Assembly: GCA_031976175.1 (NCBI GenBank)
Contig: DALYLR010000026.1
Location: forward strand, 1 to 51,653
Source of the DNA: DMER01 sp003451645
Lineage (GTDB): Bacteria; Pseudomonadota; Alphaproteobacteria; Micropepsales; Micropepsaceae
Length of the DNA: 51,653 bases
Direction of reading: 5' to 3'
The notes under the pieces are model-generated. The model ran no database searches. It was not told the DNA's origin and saw only the letters and a program-made list of their open reading frames with translations. Positions 40,856-49,204 of the stretch are shown here, piece after piece. Both the position numbers and the translations under genes were made by a program. Each line of letters opens with the position of its first letter. Position 1 is the first letter of the stretch.

Positions 40856-41769
40856 GCGGGTGTGACCCAGAAGCCTGCGCGGGGGAAGTGCACCGCGACC
40901 TCGCCCACTTGCGGATCGTGGCGGCGGATCGCGATCTCTTGCGCGCTGGAGAAGATCAATTCGCCCGTCACCGTGTCGCGGCCATAATCATCCGGGGTGA
41001 TCGCAACCTTGTCCCCCGGCTTGCGGCCATTGGGCTCATGCGGATCGGTGTGCGGCTGGGCGGCCGGGCTCGCTGCCTTGGCAATCGCAAGCGCATCGGC
41101 GGCTTCCAATTTCGAGAAGGAGCCATGGCCGATCGCCTTGACGCGCGCGGCCCATTCCGCCGTCTTCGGATATTCCTTGAGCAGAGCATCCGCATCATCC
41201 TTGAGCGTGTTCGCCAAGAACCAGACATTCATATAGGCGTGCGCGTCATTCACATCCGGTGCGGCGCCGCCCAAGAAATCACCCATCAGGTTCTCGTCAA
41301 TAAAGCCCAGATGCGCGCGCCACTGGTCGCGCATTTGTGGGATTACGGACTTCATCGCATCATAATCGAAGGGCCGGTCGGGGAACATTTTCGAGCGGTC
41401 CGCCTTGAAGGCCTCAGGCAGCATATGGCCGACCTTGCCCATCAGAAGCGGGATCGTTGCCTGAAAGAACGGCCGGTCGGACCAGAAGGCGGCGGGGAAA
41501 GCCATGGTGCCACGCCGGACAATGGGCCTTTCCGGGAAGCGCCGTTCGAGCTCGCGAATGATGAGCTGTGTATCGCAATAGATGTCCGCGCCGATCTGCA
41601 TGACGGGGGTTTTGCGATAGCCGCCGGTGAGCGGCATCAGGTCCGGCTTCGGCAGCATCGAAGGGATTTCAACGGACTGCCACGGGATCGCCTTCATGCC
41701 GAAGATGATGCGGATTTTCTCAGAGAATGGAGACGGCCAATAATGATGGAAGATAATGGTTTGAGGCAT
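40852..41769 (-). CDS. Glutathione S-transferase-like protein with extra C-terminal domain
   Basis: 305 residues. The N-terminal thioredoxin-like domain (1-80) reads IIFHHYWPSPFSEKIRIIFG, and TPVMQIGADIYCDTQLIIRE fits the GST fold. A helical domain spans about 95-215. The last roughly 85 residues (EPNGRKPGDKVAITPDDYGR, then ELIFSSAQEIAIRRHDPQVG, VHFPRAGFWV) form an extra beta-rich module absent from ordinary GSTs. Co-translated with a GNAT downstream. Substrate unknown. Confidence 0.82.
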   Translation of the reverse strand: MPQTIIFHHYWPSPFSEKIRIIFGMKAIPWQSVEIPSMLPKPDLMPLTGGYRKTPVMQIGADIYCDTQLIIRELERRFPERPIVRRGTMAFPAAFWSDRPFFQATIPLLMGKVGHMLPEAFKADRSKMFPDRPFDYDAMKSVIPQMRDQWRAHLGFIDENLMGDFLGGAAPDVNDAHAYMNVWFLANTLKDDADALLKEYPKTAEWAARVKAIGHGSFSKLEAADALAIAKAASPAAQPHTDPHEPNGRKPGDKVAITPDDYGRDTVTGELIFSSAQEIAIRRHDPQVGEVAVHFPRAGFWVTPA

Positions 41770-41818
41770 GGGTCTATCCTAAACTGGCGAGGGCGATGCG
41801 GCGGAGGTTAATGAAGCG

Positions 41819-42163
41819 ATGACGAGCGGGGAAGCCTTCTTTGTGCCGGGAGCGGTGTATGAGGTGCTGATCCCAAGGGCGGAGTGGCCCTGGTTGAGGC
41901 CCGGCATGCGGCTTATCTATGCCGAGTTCTTTAGCAATCATTATGACGGCTTTCAGGCTCAAGTCTTTCAGTACGCCCCTGTGGACGAAACGGATGCCGC
42001 GCGCTTTGTAGAGCCTGAGGATATTTGCCAGATCGATTGGCGCTGGATGGGGGAGGCGGAGCCTGATTGGCCCTCATTCCTGCGGCGTGTTGAGGCGAGG
42101 GCGTATGAACGGCTGCGCAAACGCGCGCTGAGGCCACGGGCCAAACCGCTGCCTTTGCCTTGA
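41819..42163 (+). CDS. Small protein of unknown function
   Basis: 114 residues, starting MTSGEAFFVPGAVYEVLIPR and containing GMRLIYAEFFSNHYDGFQAQ and EDICQIDWRWMGEAEPDWPS, with a basic C-terminus. Rich in Trp and Tyr; no signal or membrane segment. Not recognised. The start is ATG 41819, divergent from the GST (50 bases). Its stop codon overlaps the -35 of the higBA promoter. Confidence 0.6.
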   Translation: MTSGEAFFVPGAVYEVLIPRAEWPWLRPGMRLIYAEFFSNHYDGFQAQVFQYAPVDETDAARFVEPEDICQIDWRWMGEAEPDWPSFLRRVEARAYERLRKRALRPRAKPLPLP

Positions 42164-42186
42164 CGATATAGCAAATGTGCTATAAT
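42160..42186 (+). promoter_or_regulatory. higBA promoter with palindromic operator
   Basis: A perfect TATAAT (42181-42186) and a TTGACG (42160-42165, spacer 15 bases) overlap a perfect inverted repeat TATAGCA-AATG-TGCTATA (42167-42184). The expected transcript start, about 42192-42194, coincides with the toxin ATG at 42194, so the message would be leaderless or nearly so. Confidence 0.7.
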
Positions 42187-42193
42187 TTCAGGT

Positions 42194-42565
42194 ATGGCTC
42201 AAGAGCGCGTTTTGAAACCGCTCGTTTGGGTCGGCTCTGCGAAGCGGGATTTCGATGCCTTCCCTGCCAGGGGCAAGGACGATATGGGCTTTGCGCTCTA
42301 TTTGGCGCAACGCGGCGAACGGCATTCTCATGCGAAAACACTTCGCGGTGCCGGAGATGCGGCCATCATGGAAATTCTGGAGGACCATCGCAGCGGGACG
42401 TATCGGACTGTCTGTACAATTCGTTTCGATACCGCGGTCTATGTGCTGCATGTTTTTCAGAAGAAATCAAAATCGGGGATTGCGACACCCAAGAGCGACA
42501 TGAAGCTCATTGAGCAACGCTTGAGAGATGCGAAACAGCTGCACGAGGAAAGTGAAAATGAATAA
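42194..42565 (+). CDS. HigB/Gp49-like RelE-superfamily toxin
   Basis: 123 residues. The pattern KPLVWVGSAKRDFDAFP, then HSHAKTLRGAGDAAIMEIL, YRTVCTIRFDTAVYVLHVFQ, KKSKSGIATPKSDMKLIEQR is that of the phage-derived Gp49-like (DUF891) branch of HigB toxins, ribosome-dependent mRNA nucleases. The toxin gene precedes its antitoxin by overlap, as usual for higBA. A promoter with a perfect -10 lies directly in front of the ATG. Confidence 0.92.
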   Translation: MAQERVLKPLVWVGSAKRDFDAFPARGKDDMGFALYLAQRGERHSHAKTLRGAGDAAIMEILEDHRSGTYRTVCTIRFDTAVYVLHVFQKKSKSGIATPKSDMKLIEQRLRDAKQLHEESENE

Positions 42566-42878
42566 GCGAATTGAGCACGTGCGCGGCAGCAATAACGTCT
42601 TCGCGGATATAGGAATTCCAAACGCGGACGAGCATCTGATCAAGGCGGAATTGGTGTTGCGGATCGGCAAATTGATCCAGGCGCGCAAGCTCACCCAAGC
42701 AGAAGCGGCCAAATTGTTCGGTGCCAAGCAACCGGATGTGTCCGCAATGCTCCGGGGCACGTTTCGTAAATTCTCGGTCGAGAGATTGATCCGGTTCCTC
42801 GTTGCCTTGGACCAAGACGTCGAGATCGTCGTCAAGCCCCGCCGCCGGGCAGGGGATGCGGGGGTAAGGGTGACGTGA
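42558..42878 (+). CDS. HigA-type antitoxin (XRE/HTH_37)
   Basis: 106 residues. A helix-turn-helix of the HTH_37 type lies at about 35-90: LVLRIGKLIQARKLTQAEAA, then LFGAKQPDVSAMLRGTFRKF and VERLIRFLVALDQDVEIVVK. It neutralises the upstream toxin and should bind the palindrome at 42167-42184 for autoregulation. The ATG at 42558 overlaps the toxin's last codons (8 bases), with GAGGAAAGTGAAA upstream. The stop lies in a long inverted repeat shared with katG. Confidence 0.93.
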   Translation: MNKRIEHVRGSNNVFADIGIPNADEHLIKAELVLRIGKLIQARKLTQAEAAKLFGAKQPDVSAMLRGTFRKFSVERLIRFLVALDQDVEIVVKPRRRAGDAGVRVT

Positions 42879-42915
42879 ACGTGGCAACCGCCACGCCACC
42901 CTCTCCGCCCTTACC
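42863..42915. terminator. Bidirectional hairpin between higA and katG
   Basis: Outer arms GGTAAGGG (42863-42870) and CCCTTACC (42908-42915), inner arms CGTGGC (42880-42885) and GCCACG (42890-42895) around AACC. The hairpin covers both stop codons of the convergent genes. No T-run, so termination is probable but not certain. Confidence 0.55.
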
Positions 42916-45100
42916 TCACATCAAACCTGTCCGCGTTCATCACCTTCGTCCAGGCGGCGGCAAAGTCGTGGACGAACTTGGCTGAGGCATCCGCGCTCGC
43001 ATAGACCTCGGCCAGCGCGCGCAATTGCGAGTTGGAGCCAAAGATCAGGTCGACCCGCGTGCCTGTCCATTTCACGGCGCCGGTTTTGCGGTCGTGGCCC
43101 TCATAGATGCCTTTGGAGCCAGAGGGTTTCCACTCTGTACCCATATCGAGCAGGGTGACGAAGAAGTCGTTGGTCAGGTGACCCGGACGCGTGGTGAGCA
43201 CGCCATGCTTGGAACCGACCACATTGGTGCCGAGGACACGCAGACCGCCCACAAGCACTGTCATCTCCGGTGCGGTCAGGGTGAGCAATTGCGCCTTGTC
43301 GATCAGCAATTCCTCAGGCGGAGTTTTAGCCTCAGCCTTTTGATAGTTGCGGAAGCCATCGGCGAAAGGCTCCAAAACCGCGAAGGATTGCACATCGGTC
43401 TGCGCCTGCGTGGCATCGGTCCGGCCCGGCGTGAAAGGCACGGTTACCGTGTGTCCTGCGGCCTTGGCGGCCGCCTCAACGCCCGCGCCGCCGCCCAAGA
43501 CGATCAGATCGGCAAGTGATACCTTCCGTGTACTGACAGTATTGAAGGCATGCTGCACCTCTTCCAATTTGCCCAGAACCTTGGCCAGATGCGCGGGCTC
43601 GTTCACCGCCCAATCCTTTTGAGGCGCGAGGCGGATGCGCGCGCCATTGGCGCCGCCACGCTTGTCAGAGCCGCGGAAGGTCGAGGCCGAGGCCCAGGCG
43701 GTGGTGACGAGCTCAGCAATCGAAAGGCCCGAGGCCAGAATTTTGGCCTTCAATGTCGCGATGTCATTGGCGTCGATTGTGGGGCCCGCATGCTTGGGCA
43801 CCGGGTCTTGCCAGATGAGTTCTTCCTGGGGCACGAGCGGACCCAAATAGCGCGAGAGCGGGCCCATGTCGCGGTGGGTGAGCTTGTACCAGGCGCGCGC
43901 GAAGGCGTCGGCAAAGGCCTTAGGGTCGTTGAGGAACCGGCGCGAGATTTTCTCATAGGCCGGATCCATGCGCAGGGCCATGTCCGCGGTCGACATCATG
44001 GGTTGATGAGACTTTTTGGGGTCATGCGCGTCGACGACAGTGCCAGCACCGCCGCCATTTTTGGGCCGCCATTGGTGTGCTCCCGCCGGGCTCTTGCTGA
44101 GCTCCCAGTCATAGGCGAAAAGCGTCTCGAAATAGCCATTGTCCCAGGTGGTCGGGTTGGGCTTCCAGGCGCCCTCAAGCCCGCTGGTGATCGTGTCGCC
44201 ACCACGCCCTGAGCTCATTGTGTTACGCCAGCCAAGACCTTGCTCCTCGATCGTGGCACCCTCGGGCTCAGGGCCCACATATTTGCCGGGATCGCCCGCG
44301 CCATGGGCCTTGCCAAAGGTATGACCGCCGGCGACCAGCGCCACGGTCTCCTCATCATCCATCGCCATGCGGGCAAAGGTCTCGCGGATATCGCGGGCGG
44401 AGGCGACCGGATCGGGCCTGCCATTAGGCCCTTCAGGGTTGACGTAGATGAGACCCATCTGTACGGCCGCCAGCGGGTTCGCCAGATCGCGCTCGCCACT
44501 ATAGCGCTCGTCCGCTAGCCATTTGCCCTCAGGGCCCCAATAGATGTCCTCCTCAGGCTCATAGATGTCGGCGCGGCCGCCCGCGAAGCCGAAGGTCTTA
44601 AAGCCCATGGACTCCAGTGCGACATTCCCGGCCAGGATCATGAGATCGGCCCAGGAGAGTTTGGCGCCATATTTCTGCTTGATCGGCCAAAGGAGGCGGC
44701 GCGCCTTGTCCAGATTGCCATTGTCGGGCCAGGAGTTGAGCGGCGCAAATCGCTGCGAGCCGGAGCCCGCGCCGCCGCGCCCATCGCCGGTGCGGTAGGT
44801 GCCCGCGCTATGCCAGGCCATGCGGATGAACAGGGGGCCATAATGGCCATAATCCGCCGGCCACCAGGGTTGGCTGTCGGTCATCAGCGCGTGCAAATCC
44901 TTAACGACCGCGTGCAGGTCCAAGGTCTTGAAGGCGGCGGCATAGTCGAAACCGGCCTGCATCGGGCTCACCAGCGCCGAATTTTGATGGAGAATCTTGA
45001 GGTTAAGCTGGTTGGGCCACCAATGGGCATTGCCTTGGGGGCCGGAGGCGGTATGGCGGCGTTCGCCATGGGCGACGGGACATTTGGCTTCGGTGGTCAT
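42911..45100 (-). CDS. katG: Catalase-peroxidase
   Basis: 729 residues, full length. KatG dismutates H2O2 and acts as a peroxidase with haem b; the fold is a tandem duplication. The active-site distal motif RMAWHSAGTYR gives R93, W96 and H97; proximal haem ligand is H260 in LVAGGHTFGKAHG. The Met-Tyr-Trp adduct residues are all present: W96, Y219 (LIYVNPEGP) and M245. The second, haem-free domain begins near 430. It is monocistronic. An iron-box-like palindrome lies 31-45 bases upstream of the ATG at 45100. Confidence 0.98.
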   Translation of the reverse strand: MTTEAKCPVAHGERRHTASGPQGNAHWWPNQLNLKILHQNSALVSPMQAGFDYAAAFKTLDLHAVVKDLHALMTDSQPWWPADYGHYGPLFIRMAWHSAGTYRTGDGRGGAGSGSQRFAPLNSWPDNGNLDKARRLLWPIKQKYGAKLSWADLMILAGNVALESMGFKTFGFAGGRADIYEPEEDIYWGPEGKWLADERYSGERDLANPLAAVQMGLIYVNPEGPNGRPDPVASARDIRETFARMAMDDEETVALVAGGHTFGKAHGAGDPGKYVGPEPEGATIEEQGLGWRNTMSSGRGGDTITSGLEGAWKPNPTTWDNGYFETLFAYDWELSKSPAGAHQWRPKNGGGAGTVVDAHDPKKSHQPMMSTADMALRMDPAYEKISRRFLNDPKAFADAFARAWYKLTHRDMGPLSRYLGPLVPQEELIWQDPVPKHAGPTIDANDIATLKAKILASGLSIAELVTTAWASASTFRGSDKRGGANGARIRLAPQKDWAVNEPAHLAKVLGKLEEVQHAFNTVSTRKVSLADLIVLGGGAGVEAAAKAAGHTVTVPFTPGRTDATQAQTDVQSFAVLEPFADGFRNYQKAEAKTPPEELLIDKAQLLTLTAPEMTVLVGGLRVLGTNVVGSKHGVLTTRPGHLTNDFFVTLLDMGTEWKPSGSKGIYEGHDRKTGAVKWTGTRVDLIFGSNSQLRALAEVYASADASAKFVHDFAAAWTKVMNADRFDVR

Positions 45101-45130
45101 GCTCGGTGGCTCCTGCTGCTGGGGTGCACT

Positions 45131-45145
45131 TTAGAATTGATCTAA
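45131..45145 (-). promoter_or_regulatory. ICE/iron-box-like palindrome upstream of katG
   Basis: TTAGA-ATTGA-TCTAA is a perfect 5-bp inverted repeat with a 5-base centre, starting 31 bases upstream of the katG ATG. It resembles the TTTAGAA...TTCTAA element bound by the haem/iron regulator Irr in alphaproteobacteria. OxyR or Fur binding cannot be excluded. Confidence 0.4.
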
Positions 45146-45203
45146 TCTACCATGGCTGAGAGTCAATGGCTTGGGCATGGTTTTTTTGGGCGGCTGAGGA
45201 CGG

Positions 45204-45875
45204 TTAGATGATGGTCCCACTTTGCGCCAGGCGCGCATAATGCGCGAGTTCTGGCGAGTGGGCGCCCTTGCGCAAATAGGCCTCAATGATCGCCGCCGCG
45301 CGCTCACTCTGGGCCCCGGTCTGGACATGATGGCCAAGACCATGCAGGGCGCTCTCTTGGCACGCGGGATTGGAAAGGGTGAGCGCGGATTGGAGGACAT
45401 CAAGCAAAGGGCCAGGGGACGCCGCCGCAAAGGGCGACACATCCCAGAACATGTAGCACGTGGCATTGAGGCCATTGCCGCCAGTCTGATCATTGTAGCC
45501 AAGAACGGGCGCACAGCGGGGATCAAAGCATCCCCGGTAAAGATCAGCGATTGCCATCACGACATCAGCACGGCGCTCCTTTGGCAGCGGCTTAGTGGTC
45601 AAGGCATGCACAATATTTCCACACGAACCATTTACGATGTGATTGAGCCCTTGGGCGATTTGGTCATCGCTGAAGCGGGCGAGGTCTTGGCGCGCGGCTT
45701 TGAACGTGTGAATGACAAGGTCCGCAAGCTCTTCGGGCGGGGCTTGGAACGGCACATAGCGCTCTAAGTACCAAGCCCGCTCGGTCACAGGCCGGTCGAA
45801 CAGGTAGCCCAGCCAGTCCCCATAGCGAGGGGGCGGGGGACCGAGATGTGATGGCGTGACCTGACCTTTGGGCAT
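45204..45875 (-). CDS. Conserved protein of unknown function
   Basis: 223 residues, probably all-alpha and cytosolic. Notable blocks are DWLGYLFDRPVTERAWYLER, QIAQGLNHIVNGSCGNIVHA, ATCYMFWDVSPF and NPACQESALHGLGHHVQTGA. The conserved His, Cys and Gly in ACQESALHGLGHH look like a functional or structural site, perhaps HEAT-like repeats. I do not recognise a named family. The ATG is 45875; the frame is open to 45965 but those residues overlap the relic antitoxin region and have no homology. It is downstream of a decayed antitoxin and upstream of katG on the same strand, spaced 103 bases. Confidence 0.72.
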   Translation of the reverse strand: MPKGQVTPSHLGPPPPRYGDWLGYLFDRPVTERAWYLERYVPFQAPPEELADLVIHTFKAARQDLARFSDDQIAQGLNHIVNGSCGNIVHALTTKPLPKERRADVVMAIADLYRGCFDPRCAPVLGYNDQTGGNGLNATCYMFWDVSPFAAASPGPLLDVLQSALTLSNPACQESALHGLGHHVQTGAQSERAAAIIEAYLRKGAHSPELAHYARLAQSGTII

Positions 45876-45980
45876 GCTGGGGACCTTACCCCGGCAAGGG
45901 GCGTTCGGAAAAGGGAGGAGATGGGGGGCAGTTGGATGCAAGGCTAGGTCAGCGCACCCGCCCACTTCAGCTAAACAATC

Positions 45981-46067
45981 TCAATCGCACTCTGCGCCGC
46001 ATTCCAACGCCTCAACAAGGCGCGAGAGGGTCGATTTCGCTTCTAGCATGTTCACAACGGGCATCAT
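45981..46067 (-). pseudogene. Decayed Phd/YefM-type antitoxin with operator remains
   Basis: A 28-codon frame starting ATG ATG reads VVNMLEAKSTLSRLVEALE, the N-terminal signature of Phd/YefM antitoxins, then stops early at TGA (45983-45981). The next frame gives AIEIV and a stop, suggesting a small deletion followed by loss of the rest. No toxin gene follows. Upstream, GAGCTAATTTTAGCTAAC (about 46073-46090) carries the repeated AGCTAA motif, like a leftover antitoxin operator. Confidence 0.6.
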
Positions 46068-46121
46068 TGGGTGTTAGCTAAAATTAGCTCATTAGTCGAT
46101 GAGCACCCCTTGATTCGGGTT

Positions 46122-47876
46122 CTACTGCGCCCCCGGCATCAGCCCCGCCGCGGTCAGGCGCTCGATGATGATGGGCCAGAGTTTCTCTGGGATGTCGGGC
46201 AAAGGCGGGTGGCTGGTAAAGGCGTGGGAGTTGGTGTGCACGCGCTCGCCCTGGCGGATGATGAAGCCCTCATAATCCTTGGCGACGACCGCGTTGCAAA
46301 TGTCCGTATACCGATTAAGCCCGCCGGCATAGGGCATGAACATGCGTGGCTTTCCCGGCACATTGGCGCCCATATACCAGCTGTTGGCTTGGGGGAGCAG
46401 GGTTGGCGTGACGGCCTCCGCCACATGGCGCACCCAAGCGGCCTCGGCCTCCGCACTTGCCTCGATACTGGTTTGCTGGCGCTGGTTGAGCGAGACCAGG
46501 CAATCGGCGATCCACTCCACATGCTGCTCGATCGAGTTGATCATGTTGGTCAGCACAGACGGGCTGCCCGGTCCCGTGATCGTGAAAAGGTTCGGGAAAC
46601 CTGCCACCATCAGGCCCAGATAGGTGCGCGGCCCCTCCGCCCAGTGATCCTTGATCCGCCGTCCATCGCGGCCGCGCAGGTCAATGCGGTCGATGGCGCC
46701 GGTCATCGCATCAAAGCCGGTCGCGAGCACTACGGCATCGAAGTCATACTGCCGTGCGGCGGTCTTGATTCCCGCTGCATTGAACGTTTCGAGCGGCTCG
46801 GCGCGCAGATCGACAAGGGACACATTGGGCCTGTTGAAGGTCGCGTAGTACCCGGTATCGACGCACGGCCGCTTGGTGCCAAAGGGATGATCCTTGGGCG
46901 TCAGCAAATCGGCGACCGCTGGATCGGCAACCTGCTCGCGGATCTTCTCAGCGACAAAGTTGTGTACGATCCGGTTCGCAGCAGGGTCGATGCCCGTGTC
47001 CACAAAGGCACCCAGGATGCGGAACCCGCCCCAGGCCCAGCGGCGTTCCAACTCTGCACGGATCTCTTCCGGAGGCGTTTCGGTGGCGAGCCGTGTTGTG
47101 GTGCCGTCGTTCTGAAAGCCGCCGGCCGTGTCGCGCGAGGCGGCACGATAGGCGCGGGGATCGCGCGCCCAGGCCTCCAAATCGGCTTTAGGGATCGGGC
47201 CATTATGGGCGGGCATCGAATAGTTTGGCGTACGCTGGAAGACCGTTAGGTGGGCCGCTTGTTCCGCAATCACGGGGATCGACTGAATGGCGGAGGAGCC
47301 GGTGCCGATAATGCCCACGCGCTGCCCCGAAAAATCCACGCCCTCATGCGGCCAGCGCGAGGTGCGGTAGACCGGTCCCTTGAATGTCTCCAGCCCCGGA
47401 AAGGTCACGTCGGTCGGGATCGACAGGCACCCGGTCGCGAGGATCAGGTGGCGGCAATGGGTGGGCGGGCCCTTGTCCATTTCGACCCGCCACAATTGGC
47501 CCGCATCGTCCCACTGCGCGGCGGTCACGCGGGTGTGGAACTGGATGTCGCGTTTGAGGTCGTAACGCTCGGCGACATGCTCCGCATAGCGCAGCAATTC
47601 GGCCTGCGGCGCATAACGCTCCGACCATTGCCATTCTTTCTCCAGCTTTTCGTCAAAGCCGAAACAATACTCAAGGCTCTGAATATCAACGCGCGCGCCG
47701 GGATAGCGGTTCCAGTACCAAGTGCCGCCAACACCGCTGCCCGCTTCCACAACCTTTGCGTTGAAGCCCAATTGGCGCAGCTTGTGCAGCATATACATGC
47801 CGGAAAAGCCGGCCCCTACGATGAGCGCGTCGAGCAATTGGGTGTCTGTGGCGGGGCGGGCGGCGGTTGCGGTCAT
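46122..47876 (-). CDS. Flavin-containing monooxygenase, Baeyer-Villiger type, with altered fingerprint
   Basis: 584 residues. Two Rossmann motifs are seen: FAD-binding GAGFSG at 21-26 and NADPH-binding GTGSSA at 191-196. The sequence GVGGTWYWNRYPGARVD is the typical BVMO block. The BVMO fingerprint F-x-G-x3-H-x3-W-P appears as FKGPVYRTSRWP (165-176) with Arg at 171 in place of His. These enzymes insert an oxygen next to ketones. The ATG at 47876 follows AAGGACACGGCC. It lies 116 bases downstream of the M20 amidohydrolase on the same strand and may share its transcript. Substrate unknown. Confidence 0.9.
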   Translation of the reverse strand: MTATAARPATDTQLLDALIVGAGFSGMYMLHKLRQLGFNAKVVEAGSGVGGTWYWNRYPGARVDIQSLEYCFGFDEKLEKEWQWSERYAPQAELLRYAEHVAERYDLKRDIQFHTRVTAAQWDDAGQLWRVEMDKGPPTHCRHLILATGCLSIPTDVTFPGLETFKGPVYRTSRWPHEGVDFSGQRVGIIGTGSSAIQSIPVIAEQAAHLTVFQRTPNYSMPAHNGPIPKADLEAWARDPRAYRAASRDTAGGFQNDGTTTRLATETPPEEIRAELERRWAWGGFRILGAFVDTGIDPAANRIVHNFVAEKIREQVADPAVADLLTPKDHPFGTKRPCVDTGYYATFNRPNVSLVDLRAEPLETFNAAGIKTAARQYDFDAVVLATGFDAMTGAIDRIDLRGRDGRRIKDHWAEGPRTYLGLMVAGFPNLFTITGPGSPSVLTNMINSIEQHVEWIADCLVSLNQRQQTSIEASAEAEAAWVRHVAEAVTPTLLPQANSWYMGANVPGKPRMFMPYAGGLNRYTDICNAVVAKDYEGFIIRQGERVHTNSHAFTSHPPLPDIPEKLWPIIIERLTAAGLMPGAQ

Positions 47877-47992
47877 GGCCGTGTCCTTGTTCTTTGCGGG
47901 GCATCCCATCGAACAGCCTGGCGGACGTGCCGGTCAAGCATGAACGGCGGATCGCGTTGTCCTTCTTGTCGTGGAGGTGGGGCCGCCGCCTC

Positions 47993-49204
47993 TCACGCCC
48001 CAAACCCCTGCTCCAGGAAGCGCTCTGCGACGGCGGCGTACATCGCGATGCCATGCGCCATCGCATCCTCATGCAGGTGCATCTTGTTGGAGTGGCATGG
48101 GGCAGCATGATTGTGGTCGCAGCCCGGCTCCGACACGCCCAGGAACGCCATGGAGCCGGGAATGCGTTGCAGCACATAGGACCAATCCTCACCGCCCATG
48201 ATGGGGGAGGGCATCTCGGCATAGCCATGCGGCCCGAACATCTCGCGCGCCACTTGTGCGGACAGCGCGACCATGCGCCCATCGTTGAGGGTCACGTCAT
48301 AGCCCGCGGTGATCGTCACTTCGGCCTGTGCGCCATGGGCCTGCGCGATGCCGCGCGCGACCTCCTCAATCCCTTCCTTGGCACGTTTCCGAGAGACGGC
48401 GGACACCGAGCGCAAGGTGCCCAACATGTCCACGGCTTCGGGGATGACGTTATAGGTCGTGCCGCCGGAAATCTTGCCGATCGTCAGCACGATCGGATCA
48501 AAGGCATTGATCCGGCGCGTAACAAAGGCCTGCAGCGCCATCACGAGTTCACAAGCCACAGGGATCGGGTCGGTACAGAGGAAGGGCTGGGAGGCATGCC
48601 CGCCCTTGCCTTTGATCCGGATACGGACTTCATCGGTGGCCGCCAGAAGCGGGCCGGTGCGGCTCGCCATGATGCCAGAGGGCAGATTAGGCGTGATGTG
48701 GATGGCAAAGGCGCCGTCAGGCTTGGGGTCGTGCCGGTCGATCAGGCCATCCTCGATCATTTTGACCGCGCCGAAATAGCCTTCCTCTCCCGGCTGGAAC
48801 ATGAATTTGACGGTGCCCGGCAGCCGGTCGCGATGGGCATGCAGCAAATGCACAGCGCCCGCCAGCATCGCGGTGTGGCTGTCATGACCGCAGGCATGCA
48901 TGCGCCCCTCGATCTGGGACTTGAAGGGCAGGTCGGTATCCTCCGGCATGGGCAGCGCGTCCATATCCCCGCGCAGGAGGATCGTGCGGCCTTGCGTAGC
49001 GCCTTTGAGCGTCACGAGCAGCCCGGTCGTTTGCGGCCCCTCATCGATGGCGACATCGAGCCCGGCCAGCGCCTCCTTCACGGCGCGGGTCGTCTCCGGC
49101 AGATGCAGACCCAATTCCGGATGCTGATGAATGCGGCGGCGCAGCGTCACCGCATCGGGCAGGATCGCCTTTGCTCCATTAAGCCATGTGTTCAGTCCGC
49201 TCAT
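47993..49204 (-). CDS. M20-family amidohydrolase (hippurate-hydrolase-like)
   Basis: 403 residues. The M20D pattern is complete: RRRIHQHPELG, LRGDMDALPM, the metal and catalytic region MHACGHDSHTAML (Cys105, His107), FQPGEEGYFGA (Glu140/141), and a dimerisation domain (about 190-300). Such enzymes deacylate N-acyl amino acids, releasing the acyl group, and some cleave N-acyl-homoserine lactones. The ATG is 49204. It is divergent from the LuxR-type regulator (83 bases apart) and upstream of the monooxygenase. Confidence 0.93.
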   Translation of the reverse strand: MSGLNTWLNGAKAILPDAVTLRRRIHQHPELGLHLPETTRAVKEALAGLDVAIDEGPQTTGLLVTLKGATQGRTILLRGDMDALPMPEDTDLPFKSQIEGRMHACGHDSHTAMLAGAVHLLHAHRDRLPGTVKFMFQPGEEGYFGAVKMIEDGLIDRHDPKPDGAFAIHITPNLPSGIMASRTGPLLAATDEVRIRIKGKGGHASQPFLCTDPIPVACELVMALQAFVTRRINAFDPIVLTIGKISGGTTYNVIPEAVDMLGTLRSVSAVSRKRAKEGIEEVARGIAQAHGAQAEVTITAGYDVTLNDGRMVALSAQVAREMFGPHGYAEMPSPIMGGEDWSYVLQRIPGSMAFLGVSEPGCDHNHAAPCHSNKMHLHEDAMAHGIAMYAAVAERFLEQGFGA

